A stretch of DNA of 64,000 nucleotides from Pseudomonas sp. DG56-2 (GTDB lineage Bacteria; Pseudomonadota; Gammaproteobacteria; Pseudomonadales; Pseudomonadaceae), in contig NZ_CP032311.1 in NCBI RefSeq assembly GCF_004803755.1, positions 753,501 through 817,500 of the forward strand. The letters run 5' to 3'. The position numbers and the translations under genes were made by a program. Below the pieces are notes generated by a model. That model worked only from the letters and a program-made list of their open reading frames with translations, made no database searches and was not told the origin of the DNA. Below are positions 1 through 11,355 of this stretch, in pieces. Numbering within the stretch: the first letter of the stretch is position 1; every line of letters starts with the position of its first letter.

Positions 1-1162
1 TGCCCAGTCGCTGAATTTCCTGCTCGACCGCGGCGGACAATTGACCGGCAGCCTGACCGCGCAGAGCGCTAAGCTCGCTGGCCTTGTCCTGATAGTGGCG
101 CGCAAAAGCGGCCAATTCTTCACCCAGGCGCTCGATCGATTCGTCGCTGGCATTGAGGCCTTCAAGCTCTTCCATCAATTGTTGCTGAAGGGTGGCCAGT
201 TCGGTGGGGTGCACGCGGTGCTTGCGGGCAAGGGTATAGATGCTGTCGAGCCGCTCTTCGAGCTGTTGCAGGCGCGCGGGGTCGGCGTCGAAGTGATCAA
301 GAAAGCGATTGAGCTCGCCGACCGCTTCTTCAACTTGAATTTGGGCGCTGGCAATCATATTGGCAGCCTCGCCGAGCGCCTTCGGTGCATTTTGCACTGC
401 GGTCAGGCGGTTGAGGCTGGCGGTCAGGGCGCTGAGCACATTGCCGGAGTCGTTCTCGCTGCAGTGGTCGATCACCTGGCGGCAAATGCCGAATAGCGCC
501 TCGGCATTGGTCAGGTTCTTGTGCTCCTGTTCCAGTTGCTCCAGTTCATTCTCACCCAGGCCAAGATTGTCGAGTTCTTCGAGCTGGTAGCTGAGCAACT
601 GCTGCTGGGCTCGTTGCTCGTCACCGGAGTTGGACAGTCGCTCCAGTTCCTGGCGTGTTTGCCGCCAGCGTTGGGCTGCCAGCTGTACCTGGCGGGCGAG
701 GTCGGTAGCGCCTGCGTATTCGTCCAGCAGACGACGATGGGTGTCGGCCTTGAGCAGCGACTGGTGCTCGTGCTGGCTGTGAATATCGATCAGCAGCTCG
801 CCGAGGGCCTTGAGGTCGCCGAGCGGGCAGGGGGTGCCATTGATGTAGCCACGGCTGCGACCTTCGGCGGTGATTACCCGGCGCAGGATGCACGGGCCAT
901 CGTGGTCAAGGTCGCGCTCGGCCAGCCAGGTGCGGGCTTCGGGGATATCGATGAGGTCGAAGGTGGCCAGGATGTCAGCCTTGTCGGCGCCGGGGCGGAC
1001 CACGCCGCTGTCGGCGCGATCACCCAGGGTCAGGCCCAGGGCGTCGAGCATGATCGATTTGCCGGCCCCGGTTTCACCGGTAATGACGCTCATCCCGCGC
1101 GCGAGCTCGAGGTCAAGGTGTTCGACGATGGCGTAGTTGTGTACGGACAGGTGCACCAGCAT
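1..1162 (-). CDS. recN: DNA repair protein RecN (3' part cut by window edge)
   Basis: RecN is an SMC-like ATPase that acts early in recombinational repair of double-strand breaks. The 387 codons visible here are the N-terminal two thirds of a protein of usually about 555 residues; the rest lies beyond base 1. The start ATG is at 1162 with GGAG eight bases upstream. A Walker A loop, GETGAGKS, sits at about residues 29-36, preceded by the typical opening MLVHLSVHNYAIVE, and a glutamine/glutamate/leucine-rich coiled-coil region follows. The gene is divergent from grpE and carries a LexA box across its promoter, as expected for one of the most strongly SOS-induced genes. Plus-strand open frames over this region are codon-bias shadows. 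Confidence 0.96.
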   Translation of the reverse strand, partial: MLVHLSVHNYAIVEHLDLELARGMSVITGETGAGKSIMLDALGLTLGDRADSGVVRPGADKADILATFDLIDIPEARTWLAERDLDHDGPCILRRVITAEGRSRGYINGTPCPLGDLKALGELLIDIHSQHEHQSLLKADTHRRLLDEYAGATDLARQVQLAAQRWRQTRQELERLSNSGDEQRAQQQLLSYQLEELDNLGLGENELEQLEQEHKNLTNAEALFGICRQVIDHCSENDSGNVLSALTASLNRLTAVQNAPKALGEAANMIASAQIQVEEAVGELNRFLDHFDADPARLQQLEERLDSIYTLARKHRVHPTELATLQQQLMEELEGLNASDESIERLGEELAAFARHYQDKASELSALRGQAAGQLSAAVEQEIQRLG

Positions 1163-1186
1163 TGGGGCGGCTCCCAGGCGTTAAGT

Positions 1187-1223
1187 CTGGTTATTTATAC
1201 AGTGTTTTTAAATCCGCTGACAA
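1187..1223 (-). promoter_or_regulatory. recN promoter with LexA (SOS) box
   Basis: Read on the minus strand, CTGTATAAATAACCAG (1202 to 1187) is an excellent match to the LexA operator CTGT-N8-ACAG type, with the one right-arm deviation CCAG that pseudomonads tolerate. A -10-like TATAAA lies inside it (1194-1199), and TTGTCA 18 bases upstream (1218-1223) serves as -35. A LexA dimer here would cover the -10 element directly. The box ends 24 bases before the recN start codon. Confidence 0.9.
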
Positions 1224-1311
1224 TGCTTGTGCTTAGTTCGATTTGGTTATCAGGAGGGCATTCTGATTGCGATGGGTTATGAACGAATCTGCCCGCTCCT
1301 GCATGGCAGCC

Positions 1312-1339
1312 CTTGAACCTGGGTTTTACGACCCCATAT
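1312..1339 (+). promoter_or_regulatory. sigma-32 (RpoH) promoter for grpE
   Basis: CTTGAA (1312-1317), 14 bases, then CCCCATAT (1332-1339) matches the sigma-32 consensus in both boxes and in spacing. Transcription would begin near 1346, giving a leader of just under 50 bases before grpE. Confidence 0.9.
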
Positions 1340-1393
1340 AGCCGGCAGAAGCGCGAGTTGAGCTCGCTGACACTATTCGAGAGGAGAGATTTT

Positions 1394-1948
1394 ATGGCTG
1401 ACGAACAGCTGGATGAACAGAATCTGAACGCCGAAGATGCAGGCGCACAAGAACTGAGCGCCCGCGTGCAGGTGCTCGAAGAGCAGCTGGCGGCGGCCCA
1501 GGATCAATCCCTGCGCACCACTGCCGACCTGCAGAACGTGCGTCGTCGTGCTGAGCAGGACGTCGAGAAAGCGCACAAATTTGCGCTGGAAAAATTCGCC
1601 GGTGACCTGTTGCCGGTCATCGACAGCCTCGAGCGCGGCCTGGAACTGTCCAGCCCTGACGACGAAAGCATTCGCCCGATGCGTGAAGGCATCGAGCTGA
1701 CCCTGAAAATGTTCCACGACACGCTCAAGCGCTACAACCTTGAAGCTATTGACCCGCACGGCGAGCCGTTCAACGCCGAGCAGCACCAGGCCATGGCCAT
1801 GCAGGAAAGCGCCGAGGTCGAGCCAAACAGTGTGCTCAAGGTGTTCCAGAAGGGCTACCAGCTCAATGGTCGTCTGCTGCGCCCGGCCATGGTCGTGGTC
1901 AGCAAGGCGCCCGCAGCGGTTTCGCCGTCGATTGACGAGCAGGCTTGA
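1394..1948 (+). CDS. grpE: Nucleotide exchange factor GrpE
   Basis: GrpE is the cytoplasmic nucleotide exchange factor that releases ADP from DnaK. The start ATG at 1394 follows GAGGAGAG; an upstream in-frame start at 1313 would lie inside the sigma-32 promoter region and is rejected. The 184-residue product has the usual acidic, disordered first 30 residues, a long heptad-rich dimerisation helix (about 30-85) and a C-terminal beta domain ending near VSKAPA. It heads the heat-shock cluster grpE-dnaK-dnaJ, transcribed from the sigma-32 promoter upstream. Its stop codon is embedded in a second sigma-32 promoter that serves dnaK. Confidence 0.97.
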   Translation: MADEQLDEQNLNAEDAGAQELSARVQVLEEQLAAAQDQSLRTTADLQNVRRRAEQDVEKAHKFALEKFAGDLLPVIDSLERGLELSSPDDESIRPMREGIELTLKMFHDTLKRYNLEAIDPHGEPFNAEQHQAMAMQESAEVEPNSVLKVFQKGYQLNGRLLRPAMVVVSKAPAAVSPSIDEQA

Positions 1949-1971
1949 AATCGTTTCGAACGCCCCCATTT
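1944..1971 (+). promoter_or_regulatory. Second sigma-32 promoter, overlapping the grpE stop codon, for dnaK
   Basis: CTTGAA (1944-1949), 14 bases, CCCCATTT (1964-1971) again matches the sigma-32 consensus. The -35 box includes the grpE TGA stop (1946-1948). It would start a transcript near 1978, about 70 bases before dnaK, so dnaK can be induced independently of grpE. Confidence 0.88.
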
Positions 1972-2049
1972 AGGTGTCAAGCATTCAAGTATTACCGCAG
2001 GTAGCCACCACTGCTGCGGCAACAAAATTCAAGTTTCGGGAGAGTTAAC

Positions 2050-3966
2050 ATGGGCAAAATTATCGGTATCGACCTGGGGACCACCAACTCCTGTGTCTCC
2101 ATTCTGGAAAACGGCAACGTAAAGGTTATCGAGAACGCTGAAGGCGCTCGTACCACGCCGTCGATCATCGCTTACGCCAACGATGGCGAGATTCTGGTTG
2201 GTCAGTCGGCCAAGCGTCAGGCTGTTACCAACCCGCACAACACTCTGTACGCAGTAAAGCGTCTGATCGGTCGTCGTTTTGACGAAGATGTCGTGCAGAA
2301 AGACATCCAGATGGTTCCGTACAAAATCGTCAAGGCTGACAACAACGACGCCTGGGTTGAAGTAAACGGCCAGAAAATGGCACCGCCACAAATTTCGGCT
2401 GAAATCTTGAAAAAGATGAAGAAAACCGCCGAAGACTACCTGGGCGAGCCTGTTACCGAAGCGGTCATCACCGTTCCGGCCTACTTCAACGACAGCCAGC
2501 GTCAGGCTACCAAGGATGCCGGTCGCATCGCGGGTCTGGACGTAAAACGTATCATCAACGAGCCAACCGCAGCTGCTCTGGCTTACGGTATGGACAAGGC
2601 TAAAGGCGATCACACCGTGATCGTTTACGACCTGGGTGGCGGTACCTTCGACGTTTCGGTTATCGAAATCGCCGAAGTCGATGGCGAGCACCAGTTCGAA
2701 GTGTTGGCCACCAACGGTGACACGTTCCTCGGTGGTGAAGACTTCGACATTCGCCTGATCGACTACCTCGTCGACGAGTTCAAGAAAGAAAGCGGCATGA
2801 ACCTCAAAGGTGACCCGCTGGCGATGCAGCGCCTGAAAGAAGCTGCTGAAAAAGCCAAGATCGAGCTGTCTTCGAGCCAGCAGACCGACGTCAACCTGCC
2901 GTACATCACTGCAGATGCCACCGGTCCTAAGCACCTGAACGTGAAGATCTCCCGCGCCAAGCTGGAGTCGCTGGTAGAAGATCTGGTTCAGCGCACTATC
3001 GAGCCTTGCCGCATCGCCATGAAAGATGCCGGTATCGACGTCAGCAAGATCGACGACGTGATCCTGGTTGGTGGTCAGACTCGTATGCCGCTGGTGCAGA
3101 AAGCAGTTACCGATTTCTTCGGTAAAGAAGCGCGTAAAGACGTCAACCCTGACGAAGCTGTTGCCATGGGTGCAGCAATCCAGGGCGCGGTATTGGCCGG
3201 TGACGTGAAAGACGTGCTGCTGCTGGACGTCAGCCCGCTGACCCTGGGTATCGAAACCATGGGTGGCGTGATGACCGCGCTGATCGAGAAGAACACCACT
3301 ATCCCGACCAAAAAGTCGCAAGTGTTCTCGACTGCCGATGACAACCAGAGCGCTGTGACCATTCACGTGCTGCAAGGTGAGCGTAAACAGGCTGCACAGA
3401 ACAAGTCCCTGGGCAAGTTCGACCTGGCCGAGATTCCACCAGCACCACGTGGCGTGCCACAGATCGAAGTAACCTTCGACATCGACGCCAACGGCATCCT
3501 GCACGTAGGCGCCAAAGACAAGGCTACTGGCAAAACTCAGTCGATCGTGATCAAGGCCAACTCGGGTCTGTCTGACGAAGAAATTCAACAGATGATCCGC
3601 GACGCCGAAGCGAACTCGGAAGAAGACCGCAAGTTCGAAGAGCTGGCCGCTGCCCGTAACCAGGGTGATGCACTGGTTCACTCGACTCGCAAAATGGTCG
3701 CTGACGCCGGTGACAAGGTCACTGCCGAAGAGAAGACTGCGATCGAGGCTGCAGTCGTTGCCCTGGAAGCCGCCATCAAAGGCGACGACAAGGCTGCTAT
3801 CGATGCCAAGGTTGAAGAGCTGTCGAAAGTGTCGGCTCCAGTTGCTCAGAAAATGTACGCCGAGCAGCAGGCCGAACAGCCACAAGCTGGCGCGCAGCAG
3901 GCTGAAGAACCTAAGCACGACGACGTCGTCGATGCCGAGTTCGAAGAAGTCAAAGACAACAAGTAA
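2050..3966 (+). CDS. dnaK: Chaperone DnaK (Hsp70)
   Basis: DnaK is the ATP-dependent Hsp70 chaperone working with DnaJ and GrpE. The 638-residue length is normal for the family. The nucleotide-binding domain begins with [10 protein letters not shown] near residue 6 and carries the second phosphate motif [11 protein letters not shown] near 195; the linker [14 protein letters not shown] near 390 leads into the substrate-binding beta domain, followed by the alpha lid and the acidic tail ending [13 protein letters not shown] lies a few bases before the ATG. It sits between grpE and dnaJ with its own sigma-32 promoter. A 629-codon open frame exists on the opposite strand but is a compositional artefact. 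Confidence 0.99.
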   Translation: MGKIIGIDLGTTNSCVSILENGNVKVIENAEGARTTPSIIAYANDGEILVGQSAKRQAVTNPHNTLYAVKRLIGRRFDEDVVQKDIQMVPYKIVKADNNDAWVEVNGQKMAPPQISAEILKKMKKTAEDYLGEPVTEAVITVPAYFNDSQRQATKDAGRIAGLDVKRIINEPTAAALAYGMDKAKGDHTVIVYDLGGGTFDVSVIEIAEVDGEHQFEVLATNGDTFLGGEDFDIRLIDYLVDEFKKESGMNLKGDPLAMQRLKEAAEKAKIELSSSQQTDVNLPYITADATGPKHLNVKISRAKLESLVEDLVQRTIEPCRIAMKDAGIDVSKIDDVILVGGQTRMPLVQKAVTDFFGKEARKDVNPDEAVAMGAAIQGAVLAGDVKDVLLLDVSPLTLGIETMGGVMTALIEKNTTIPTKKSQVFSTADDNQSAVTIHVLQGERKQAAQNKSLGKFDLAEIPPAPRGVPQIEVTFDIDANGILHVGAKDKATGKTQSIVIKANSGLSDEEIQQMIRDAEANSEEDRKFEELAAARNQGDALVHSTRKMVADAGDKVTAEEKTAIEAAVVALEAAIKGDDKAAIDAKVEELSKVSAPVAQKMYAEQQAEQPQAGAQQAEEPKHDDVVDAEFEEVKDNK

Positions 3967-4021
3967 TTACTACAGGTTGTCGGCCGGTTGACTGCTTTGT
4001 AGTGGTTGGCTGGTAGGATGT

Positions 4022-4052
4022 CGCCGCGCGGGGGCTTGCTCCCGCGTTGGCG
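4022..4052. repeat. REP-like hairpin between dnaK and dnaJ
   Basis: Arms CGCC...CGCGGG and CCCGCG...GGCG (4022-4032 and 4041-4052) fold around a GGCTTGCT-type centre. The 'GGGGGCTTGCTCCC' core resembles the short extragenic palindromes scattered through pseudomonad genomes. It lies in the 210-base dnaK-dnaJ gap and could stabilise the 3' end of dnaK mRNA or lower read-through into dnaJ. Confidence 0.6.
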
Positions 4053-4176
4053 TGTCTGGAATACCCGAATTTTTACAGCATCTGTCAGGCCTCCTGGAGG
4101 TAGACGAGGCGGGTGCTGGCGGCACGGCGCGAAATGCGCAGAGGTTTGCCGAACGTCCTCAAGAGTGAAAAGACTT

Positions 4177-5301
4177 ATGGCAAAGCGTGACTATTACGAA
4201 GTTCTGGGAGTTGAGCGCGGCTCCAGTGAAGCGGACCTGAAAAAGGCCTATCGCCGCCTGGCGATGAAGCATCACCCGGACCGTAATCCTGATGACAAAG
4301 AGTCGGAAGAGAAATTCAAAGAGGCCAACGAGGCCTATGAAGTTCTTTCCGACGCCAGCAAGCGCGCAGCGTATGACCAATACGGTCATGCCGGTGTCGA
4401 CCCGAGCATGGGCGGTGGCGGTGCCGGATTTGGCGGCGCGAACTTCTCCGACATTTTCGGTGATGTGTTCAGCGATTTCTTCGGTGGCGGCCGTGGCGGC
4501 TCGCGTGGCGGCGCCCAGCGTGGCAGCGACCTGCGCTACACGCTGGAACTGAACCTGGAAGAAGCCGTGCGCGGCACCACGGTCAATATTCGTGTACCGA
4601 CACTGGTCAACTGTGAGCCGTGTGATGGTTCCGGTGCCAAGAAAGGCTCTTCGCCTTCGACCTGTCCGACCTGTGGTGGTATTGGTCAGGTGCGCATGCA
4701 GCAGGGCTTTTTCTCGGTGCAGCAGACCTGCCCGCGTTGCCATGGTCAGGGCAAGATCATTACCGATCCTTGCAACTCCTGCCACGGCGAAGGTCGCATC
4801 GAAGAGTACAAGACCCTTTCGGTCAAGGTCCCGGCTGGCGTCGATACGGGCGATCGTATCCGTCTTTCCGGAGAAGGCGAGGCGGGTTCCCATGGCGGTC
4901 CGACTGGCGATCTTTACGTTGTGATCAACGTGCGCGAGCACGATATCTTCCAGCGTGACGGCAAGCATCTGTATTGCGAAGTGCCGATCAGCTACACCGA
5001 TGCTGCACTGGGTGGCGAGCTGGAAGTGCCGACGCTCGATGGTCGGGTCAAGTTGAAGATCCCGGAAGGCACGCAAACCGGTAAGCAATTCCGTCTGCGT
5101 GGCAAGGGTGTGGCGCCGGTTCGTGGCGGTGGTGCTGGTGACCTGATGTGCCGTGTTGCGGTCGAAACTCCGGTCAATCTCAGCCGCCGTCAGCGCGAAC
5201 TCCTCGAAGAGCTGCGCGACTCACTGGACGGTGATAGTTCTCACTCGCCCAAGGCCAGCGGCTGGTTCGAGGGTGTAAAGCGCTTCTTCGGCGACTTGTA
5301 A
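4177..5301 (+). CDS. dnaJ: Chaperone DnaJ (Hsp40)
   Basis: DnaJ delivers unfolded substrates to DnaK and stimulates its ATPase. The start at 4177 gives the canonical [12 protein letters not shown] and 374 residues; an in-frame upstream start at 4006 would add a low-quality extension across the REP-like hairpin and is rejected. The J domain has HPD at residues 33-35. A Gly/Phe-rich linker (about 75-110) and four zinc-finger repeats ([32 protein letters not shown]) follow, then the two C-terminal beta-sandwich domains. Only a weak ribosome-binding site (AAGAGTG) precedes it. dapB starts 13 bases after the stop. Confidence 0.98.
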   Translation: MAKRDYYEVLGVERGSSEADLKKAYRRLAMKHHPDRNPDDKESEEKFKEANEAYEVLSDASKRAAYDQYGHAGVDPSMGGGGAGFGGANFSDIFGDVFSDFFGGGRGGSRGGAQRGSDLRYTLELNLEEAVRGTTVNIRVPTLVNCEPCDGSGAKKGSSPSTCPTCGGIGQVRMQQGFFSVQQTCPRCHGQGKIITDPCNSCHGEGRIEEYKTLSVKVPAGVDTGDRIRLSGEGEAGSHGGPTGDLYVVINVREHDIFQRDGKHLYCEVPISYTDAALGGELEVPTLDGRVKLKIPEGTQTGKQFRLRGKGVAPVRGGGAGDLMCRVAVETPVNLSRRQRELLEELRDSLDGDSSHSPKASGWFEGVKRFFGDL

Positions 5302-5311
5302 GAAGGAATAG

Positions 5312-6118
<807 letters not shown>

Positions 6119-6177
6119 TAGCCCCGCCCCTCCCTGTGGGGTGGTTTTGCTCCGTGATTGCGACCGTCCAGTTACGT

Positions 6178-6207
6178 CGCGTCGCGGGGCAAGTCCGCTC
6201 CTACAGG
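6178..6207. repeat. Pseudomonad REP element
   Basis: A GCGG...CCGC hairpin (6184-6198) followed by TCCTACAGG matches the classic P. putida-type REP core, which on the other strand reads CCTGTAGGAGCGG followed by CTTGCC. It lies about 60 bases after dapB and probably forms part of its 3' boundary. Confidence 0.75.
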
Positions 6208-6292
6208 TGTCTTGAAGTCCTGCTGTCGCATTCTTGCGCCTTTCAGGCACATCAGTGGTAGACCGAAAAAGCGTTTTTCTGTAAGCTACAGC

Positions 6293-6372
6293 TTTAGTGT
6301 GTCCACTAAAAGCGCGCAGATAATTCGACGAAGAAAGCGGGGTGACGTGTCTATACGTCATTCCGCTTTTTT
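6293..6372 (+). terminator. carA leader: upstream hairpin plus strong intrinsic terminator (candidate attenuator)
   Basis: A first hairpin has arms TTTAGTG (6293-6299) and CACTAAA (6304-6310). A second, stronger one pairs AAAGCGG-GG-TGACGT (6334-6348) with ACGTCA-TT-CCGCTTT (6355-6369), the GG/TT step being wobble pairs, and runs into TTTTTT (6367-6372). This is a textbook Rho-independent terminator. It ends only 45 bases before the carA start and 215 bases after dapB, so it is better placed to attenuate carA than to end dapB. Confidence 0.7.
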
Positions 6373-6417
6373 GCAACCTGCGATCGCCCCTTCAGGCTTT
6401 ATTTTTGGGAGGTCTTC

Positions 6418-7554
6418 TTGACTAAGCCAGCCATACTCGCCCTTGCCGATGGCAGCATTTTTCGCGGTGAGGCTATTGGAGCCGACGGTCAGACCGTTGG
6501 TGAGGTGGTGTTTAACACCGCAATGACCGGCTATCAGGAAATCCTGACTGACCCTTCGTATTCCCAACAGATCGTTACCCTGACCTATCCGCATATCGGT
6601 AATACCGGCACCACGCCGGAAGATGCCGAGTCCGATCGGGTCTGGTCGGCTGGCCTGGTCATTCGTGACTTGCCGCTGATCGCCAGCAACTGGCGTAACA
6701 CCCTGTCGCTGTCCGACTACCTCAAGGCCAACAATGTGGTGGCCATTGCCGGTATCGACACGCGTCGCCTGACCCGCATCCTGCGTGAGAAGGGCGCGCA
6801 GAATGGATGCATTCTGGCCGGCGACAACATCACTGAAGAGGCAGCGATCGCGGCTGCTCGTGGCTTCCCGGGCCTCAAGGGCATGGACCTGGCCAAAGTT
6901 GTCAGCACCAAGTCCAGCTACGAATGGCGCTCCAGCGTCTGGGAACTGAAAACCGACAGCCACGCGACCATCGAAGCTGCCGACCTGCCTTACCACGTGG
7001 TCGCCTACGACTACGGCGTCAAGCTGAACATCCTGCGCATGCTGGTCGCTCGCGGTTGCCGCCTTACCGTTGTGCCGGCGCAAACCCCGGCCAGCGAAGT
7101 ATTGGCGCTCAACCCGGATGGCGTGTTCCTGTCCAACGGCCCTGGTGATCCGGAGCCATGCGACTACGCCATCCAGGCGATCAAAGAAATTCTGGAAACC
7201 GAGATCCCGGTTTTCGGTATCTGCCTGGGCCACCAACTGCTGGCGCTGGCTTCCGGCGCCAAGACCGTCAAGATGGGCCACGGTCACCACGGTGCCAACC
7301 ACCCAGTCCAGGATCTGGACACCGGTGTGGTCATGATCACCAGCCAGAACCACGGTTTTGCCGTCGACGAAGCAACCCTGCCGGCCAACGTTCGCCCAAT
7401 TCACAAGTCGCTGTTCGACGGTACCCTGCAAGGTATCGAGCGCACCGACAAGAGCGCGTTCAGCTTCCAGGGTCACCCTGAGGCAAGCCCAGGCCCGACC
7501 GACGTCGCGCCATTGTTCGACCGTTTCATCGATGCCATGGCCAAGCGCCGCTGA
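6418..7554 (+). CDS. carA: Carbamoyl-phosphate synthase small subunit
   Basis: CarA is the glutaminase subunit that supplies ammonia to CarB for carbamoyl phosphate, the precursor of arginine and pyrimidines. The start codon is TTG at 6418, five bases after GGGAGG; no ATG lies nearby in frame with homologous sequence. The 378-residue protein has the N-terminal CPSase domain and a class I glutamine amidotransferase domain with the nucleophile in [12 protein letters not shown] (about residue 265) and the His/Glu pair in [11 protein letters not shown] near the C terminus. carB follows after 106 bases. A terminator-like leader immediately upstream suggests attenuation. Confidence 0.97.
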   Translation: MTKPAILALADGSIFRGEAIGADGQTVGEVVFNTAMTGYQEILTDPSYSQQIVTLTYPHIGNTGTTPEDAESDRVWSAGLVIRDLPLIASNWRNTLSLSDYLKANNVVAIAGIDTRRLTRILREKGAQNGCILAGDNITEEAAIAAARGFPGLKGMDLAKVVSTKSSYEWRSSVWELKTDSHATIEAADLPYHVVAYDYGVKLNILRMLVARGCRLTVVPAQTPASEVLALNPDGVFLSNGPGDPEPCDYAIQAIKEILETEIPVFGICLGHQLLALASGAKTVKMGHGHHGANHPVQDLDTGVVMITSQNHGFAVDEATLPANVRPIHKSLFDGTLQGIERTDKSAFSFQGHPEASPGPTDVAPLFDRFIDAMAKRR

Positions 7555-7660
7555 GCATCTGGCGAGAAGGCCCTGAACCGGTGCAAGCCGCGTTCAGGCG
7601 CCGCCCCCAAGATTGTTCAATGCGGCTTGCCGACTGACCTGCGGAATTGAGTGACAACCC

Positions 7661-10600
7661 ATGCCAAAACGTACAGACATTAAAAGCATCCTGATTCTCG
7701 GCGCTGGCCCGATCGTTATCGGCCAGGCCTGTGAATTCGACTACTCCGGCGCCCAGGCTTGCAAAGCCCTGCGCGAAGAGGGTTACCGCGTCATCCTGGT
7801 GAACTCCAACCCGGCCACCATCATGACCGACCCGGCCATGGCCGACGCTACCTATATCGAGCCGATCAAGTGGCAGACCGTTGCCAAGATCATCGAGAAA
7901 GAGCGTCCAGACGCGCTGCTGCCGACCATGGGTGGCCAGACGGCCTTGAACTGCGCACTGGATCTGGAGCGCGAAGGCGTTCTGGAAAAGTTCGGCGTGG
8001 AAATGATCGGTGCCAATGCTGACACCATCGACAAGGCCGAAGACCGCTCGCGTTTCGACAAGGCGATGAAGGCTATCGGCCTTGAGTGCCCGCGCTCCGG
8101 TATCGCCCACAGCATGGAAGAAGCCAACGCAGTGCTCGAGAAGCTCGGCTTCCCGTGCATCATCCGTCCGTCCTTTACCATGGGCGGCACGGGTGGCGGT
8201 ATTGCTTACAACCGTGAAGAGTTCGAAGAAATCTGTGCCCGTGGTCTGGACCTGTCGCCGACCAAGGAACTGCTGATCGACGAGTCGCTGATCGGCTGGA
8301 AAGAGTACGAGATGGAAGTGGTCCGCGACAAAAAGGACAACTGCATCATCGTCTGCTCCATCGAGAACTTCGACCCGATGGGCGTGCACACCGGTGACTC
8401 GATCACCGTCGCTCCAGCACAGACCCTGACCGACAAGGAATACCAGATCATGCGCAACGCCTCGCTGGCGGTGCTGCGTGAGATCGGCGTTGAAACCGGT
8501 GGTTCCAACGTTCAGTTCGGCATCTGTCCGAATACCGGTCGTATGGTCGTGATCGAGATGAACCCGCGGGTATCGCGTTCTTCGGCCCTGGCGTCGAAAG
8601 CCACCGGTTTCCCGATCGCCAAGATCGCTGCCAAGCTGGCCATTGGTTACACCTTGGATGAGCTGCAGAACGACATCACTGGCGGTCGTACCCCAGCGTC
8701 TTTCGAGCCGTCCATCGACTACGTCGTGACCAAGCTGCCGCGTTTCGCCTTCGAAAAATTCCCGAAAGCTGATGCCCGCCTGACCACCCAGATGAAATCC
8801 GTGGGTGAAGTCATGGCGATTGGTCGCACCTTCCAGGAATCTCTGCAGAAAGCACTGCGCGGTCTGGAAGTCGGTGTATGTGGCCTGGATCCGAAAGTCG
8901 ATCTGGCTTCGCCGGAAGCTGCAAGCATTCTCAAACGCGAGCTCACCGTTCCAGGCGCCGAGCGTATCTGGTACGTGGCTGACGCCATGCGTTCGGGTAT
9001 GACTGTCGACGAAATCTTCGACCTGACCATGATCGACCGCTGGTTCCTGGTACAGATGGAAGACCTGATCAAGGAAGAAGAGAAGGTCAAGACCCTGGCG
9101 CTGTCGGCTATCGACAAAGACCTGATGCTGCGCCTCAAGCGCAAAGGCTTCTCCGATCAGCGTCTGGCCAAGCTGCTGGGCATTACCGACAAGAACCTGC
9201 GTCGTCACCGCCACAAGCTTGAAGTGTTCCCGGTCTACAAGCGCGTTGACACCTGCGCCGCCGAGTTCGCAACTGATACCGCCTACCTGTACTCGACCTA
9301 TGAGGAAGAGTGCGAAGCCAATCCGTCGACCCGTGACAAGATCATGATCCTCGGTGGCGGCCCTAACCGTATCGGTCAGGGTATCGAGTTCGACTACTGC
9401 TGCGTACACGCGGCATTGGCTCTGCGTGAAGACGGGTACGAGACCATCATGGTCAACTGCAACCCGGAAACCGTCTCCACCGACTACGACACCTCCGACC
9501 GTCTGTACTTCGAACCGCTGACGCTGGAAGACGTGCTGGAAGTGGTACGGGTCGAGAAGCCGAAAGGTGTGATCGTCCACTACGGTGGCCAGACCCCGCT
9601 GAAACTCGCTCGCGCCCTGGAAGAAGCCGGCGTACCGATCATCGGTACCAGCCCTGATGCCATCGACCGCGCTGAAGACCGTGAGCGTTTCCAGCAGATG
9701 GTTCAGCGCCTGAACCTGCTGCAGCCGCCAAACGCCACCGTGCGCAGCGAAGACGAAGCCATTCGTGCTGCCGGTGTGATCGGTTACCCGCTGGTGGTAC
9801 GTCCTTCCTACGTGCTGGGCGGTCGCGCCATGGAGATCGTCTACGAACTGGACGAGCTCAAGCGCTACCTGCGTGAAGCGGTGCAAGTGTCCAACGACAG
9901 TCCGGTACTGCTTGACCACTTCCTCAACTGCGCCATCGAGATGGACGTGGATGCGGTCTGCGACGGTACTGACGTGGTTATCGGCGCGATCATGCAGCAC
10001 ATCGAACAGGCGGGTGTTCACTCCGGTGACTCGGCGTGCTCGCTGCCGCCTTACTCGCTGCCAGCCCATGTTCAGGACGAAGTCCGTGAACAGGTCAAGA
10101 AAATGGCCCTGGAGTTGGGCGTTGTCGGCCTGATGAACGTCCAGCTGGCCCTGCAGGGTGACAAGATCTACGTGATCGAGGTCAACCCGCGTGCTTCGCG
10201 TACCGTGCCATTCGTTTCCAAGTGCATCGGTACGTCCCTGGCGATGATCGCTGCGCGCGTAATGGCTGGCAAATCGCTCAAGGAAATCGGCTTCACCAAG
10301 GAAATCATTCCTAACTTCTACAGCGTCAAGGAAGCGGTGTTCCCGTTCGCCAAATTCCCGGGTGTTGACCCGATCCTCGGCCCAGAGATGAAATCCACGG
10401 GTGAAGTCATGGGTGTGGGCGATAGCTTCGGTGAAGCCTTTGCCAAAGCCCAGATGGGTGCCAGTGAAGTGCTGCCGACCGGCGGTACTGCGTTCATCAG
10501 CGTGCGTGACGACGACAAGCCACAGGTGGCCGGTGTCGCTCGTGACCTGATCGCCCTGGGCTTCGAGGTGGTTGCCACTGTCGGCACTGCCAAGCTGATC

Positions 10601-10882
10601 GAAGCGGCTGGCTTGAAAGTGCGCCGCGTGAACAAAGTGACTGAAGGTCGTCCGCACGTGGTCGACATGATCAAGAACGACGAAGTGTCGCTGATCATCA
10701 ACACCACCGAAGGTCGTCAGTCGATCGCTGACTCCTACTCAATTCGTCGCAATGCGTTGCAGCACAAGATCTACTGCACCACCACCATTGCGGCCGGTGA
10801 AGCTATCTGCGAAGCGTTGAAGTTCGGTCCGGAAAAGACCGTTCGCCGCTTGCAGGATCTCCATGCAGGACTCAAGGCATGA
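7661..10882 (+). CDS. carB: Carbamoyl-phosphate synthase large subunit
   Basis: CarB makes carbamoyl phosphate from bicarbonate, ammonia and two ATP in the cytoplasm. The 1073-residue length is standard. Two homologous ATP-grasp halves are visible: the first opens with [21 protein letters not shown] and the second with [19 protein letters not shown] near residue 560; each contains an NPRxSR metal-binding motif. A methylglyoxal-synthase-like allosteric domain forms the last 140 residues, the site of ornithine/UMP control in this family. The stop overlaps the greA start by four bases, implying translational coupling. Confidence 0.99.
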   Translation: MPKRTDIKSILILGAGPIVIGQACEFDYSGAQACKALREEGYRVILVNSNPATIMTDPAMADATYIEPIKWQTVAKIIEKERPDALLPTMGGQTALNCALDLEREGVLEKFGVEMIGANADTIDKAEDRSRFDKAMKAIGLECPRSGIAHSMEEANAVLEKLGFPCIIRPSFTMGGTGGGIAYNREEFEEICARGLDLSPTKELLIDESLIGWKEYEMEVVRDKKDNCIIVCSIENFDPMGVHTGDSITVAPAQTLTDKEYQIMRNASLAVLREIGVETGGSNVQFGICPNTGRMVVIEMNPRVSRSSALASKATGFPIAKIAAKLAIGYTLDELQNDITGGRTPASFEPSIDYVVTKLPRFAFEKFPKADARLTTQMKSVGEVMAIGRTFQESLQKALRGLEVGVCGLDPKVDLASPEAASILKRELTVPGAERIWYVADAMRSGMTVDEIFDLTMIDRWFLVQMEDLIKEEEKVKTLALSAIDKDLMLRLKRKGFSDQRLAKLLGITDKNLRRHRHKLEVFPVYKRVDTCAAEFATDTAYLYSTYEEECEANPSTRDKIMILGGGPNRIGQGIEFDYCCVHAALALREDGYETIMVNCNPETVSTDYDTSDRLYFEPLTLEDVLEVVRVEKPKGVIVHYGGQTPLKLARALEEAGVPIIGTSPDAIDRAEDRERFQQMVQRLNLLQPPNATVRSEDEAIRAAGVIGYPLVVRPSYVLGGRAMEIVYELDELKRYLREAVQVSNDSPVLLDHFLNCAIEMDVDAVCDGTDVVIGAIMQHIEQAGVHSGDSACSLPPYSLPAHVQDEVREQVKKMALELGVVGLMNVQLALQGDKIYVIEVNPRASRTVPFVSKCIGTSLAMIAARVMAGKSLKEIGFTKEIIPNFYSVKEAVFPFAKFPGVDPILGPEMKSTGEVMGVGDSFGEAFAKAQMGASEVLPTGGTAFISVRDDDKPQVAGVARDLIALGFEVVATVGTAKLIEAAGLKVRRVNKVTEGRPHVVDMIKNDEVSLIINTTEGRQSIADSYSIRRNALQHKIYCTTTIAAGEAICEALKFGPEKTVRRLQDLHAGLKA

Positions 10883-11355
10883 CTAAATACCCAATGACCG
10901 TCCAGGGCTTCAAGGCCCTGGAAGAGGAGCACGCCTTTCTGAGCAAGGTCGAGCGTCCACGCTTGAGCCAGGCTATCGGTGAGGCGCGCGAGCTTGGTGA
11001 CCTCAAGGAAAACGCCGAATACCACGCTGCTCGTGAAGAGCAGGGCATGGTCGAGGCGCGTATCCGTGACATCGAAGGTCGTCTGCAGAACTCGGTGGTG
11101 ATTGACGTCACCACCATCGCTCATACCGGCAAGGTGATCTTCGGTACTACCGTTGAAATCGCCAATGTCGAGACTGACGAGAGCGTGAAGTACAAGATCG
11201 TTGGCGAAGATGAAGCTGATATCAAGGCCGGCAAATTGTCGGTCGGCTCGCCCATTGCCCGCGCCTTGATGGGTAAGGAAGAGGGTGACGTGGTAGCGGT
11301 TAAAACGCCTAGCGGTCTGGTTGAGTACGAGATTGTCGAAGTCGCACATATCTGA
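10879..11355 (+). CDS. greA: Transcription elongation factor GreA
   Basis: GreA rescues backtracked RNA polymerase by stimulating cleavage of the nascent transcript. The 158-residue protein has the N-terminal antiparallel coiled coil (about 1-75, with the acidic tip motif [11 protein letters not shown]) that enters the polymerase secondary channel and the C-terminal FKBP-like domain with the family signature around [14 protein letters not shown]. The ATGA overlap with carB ties its translation to the carbamoyl phosphate genes. A GCCGCGGC-TTT-GCCGCGGC hairpin begins six bases after its stop. Confidence 0.98.
   Translation: MTKYPMTVQGFKALEEEHAFLSKVERPRLSQAIGEARELGDLKENAEYHAAREEQGMVEARIRDIEGRLQNSVVIDVTTIAHTGKVIFGTTVEIANVETDESVKYKIVGEDEADIKAGKLSVGSPIARALMGKEEGDVVAVKTPSGLVEYEIVEVAHI

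Noticed and set aside
1163..1393. Plus-strand open frame running through recN into the grpE region
   Set aside because: Overlaps the LexA box and promoters and is antisense to recN; no coding support.
2029..3918. 629-codon open frame antisense to dnaK
   Set aside because: High GC third positions and strong codon bias leave few stops on the opposite strand; the product has no recognisable domain and dnaK is certain.
7526..10657. 1043-codon open frame antisense to carB
   Set aside because: Same compositional effect opposite a highly expressed gene; histidine/glutamine/valine-rich translation typical of shadow frames.
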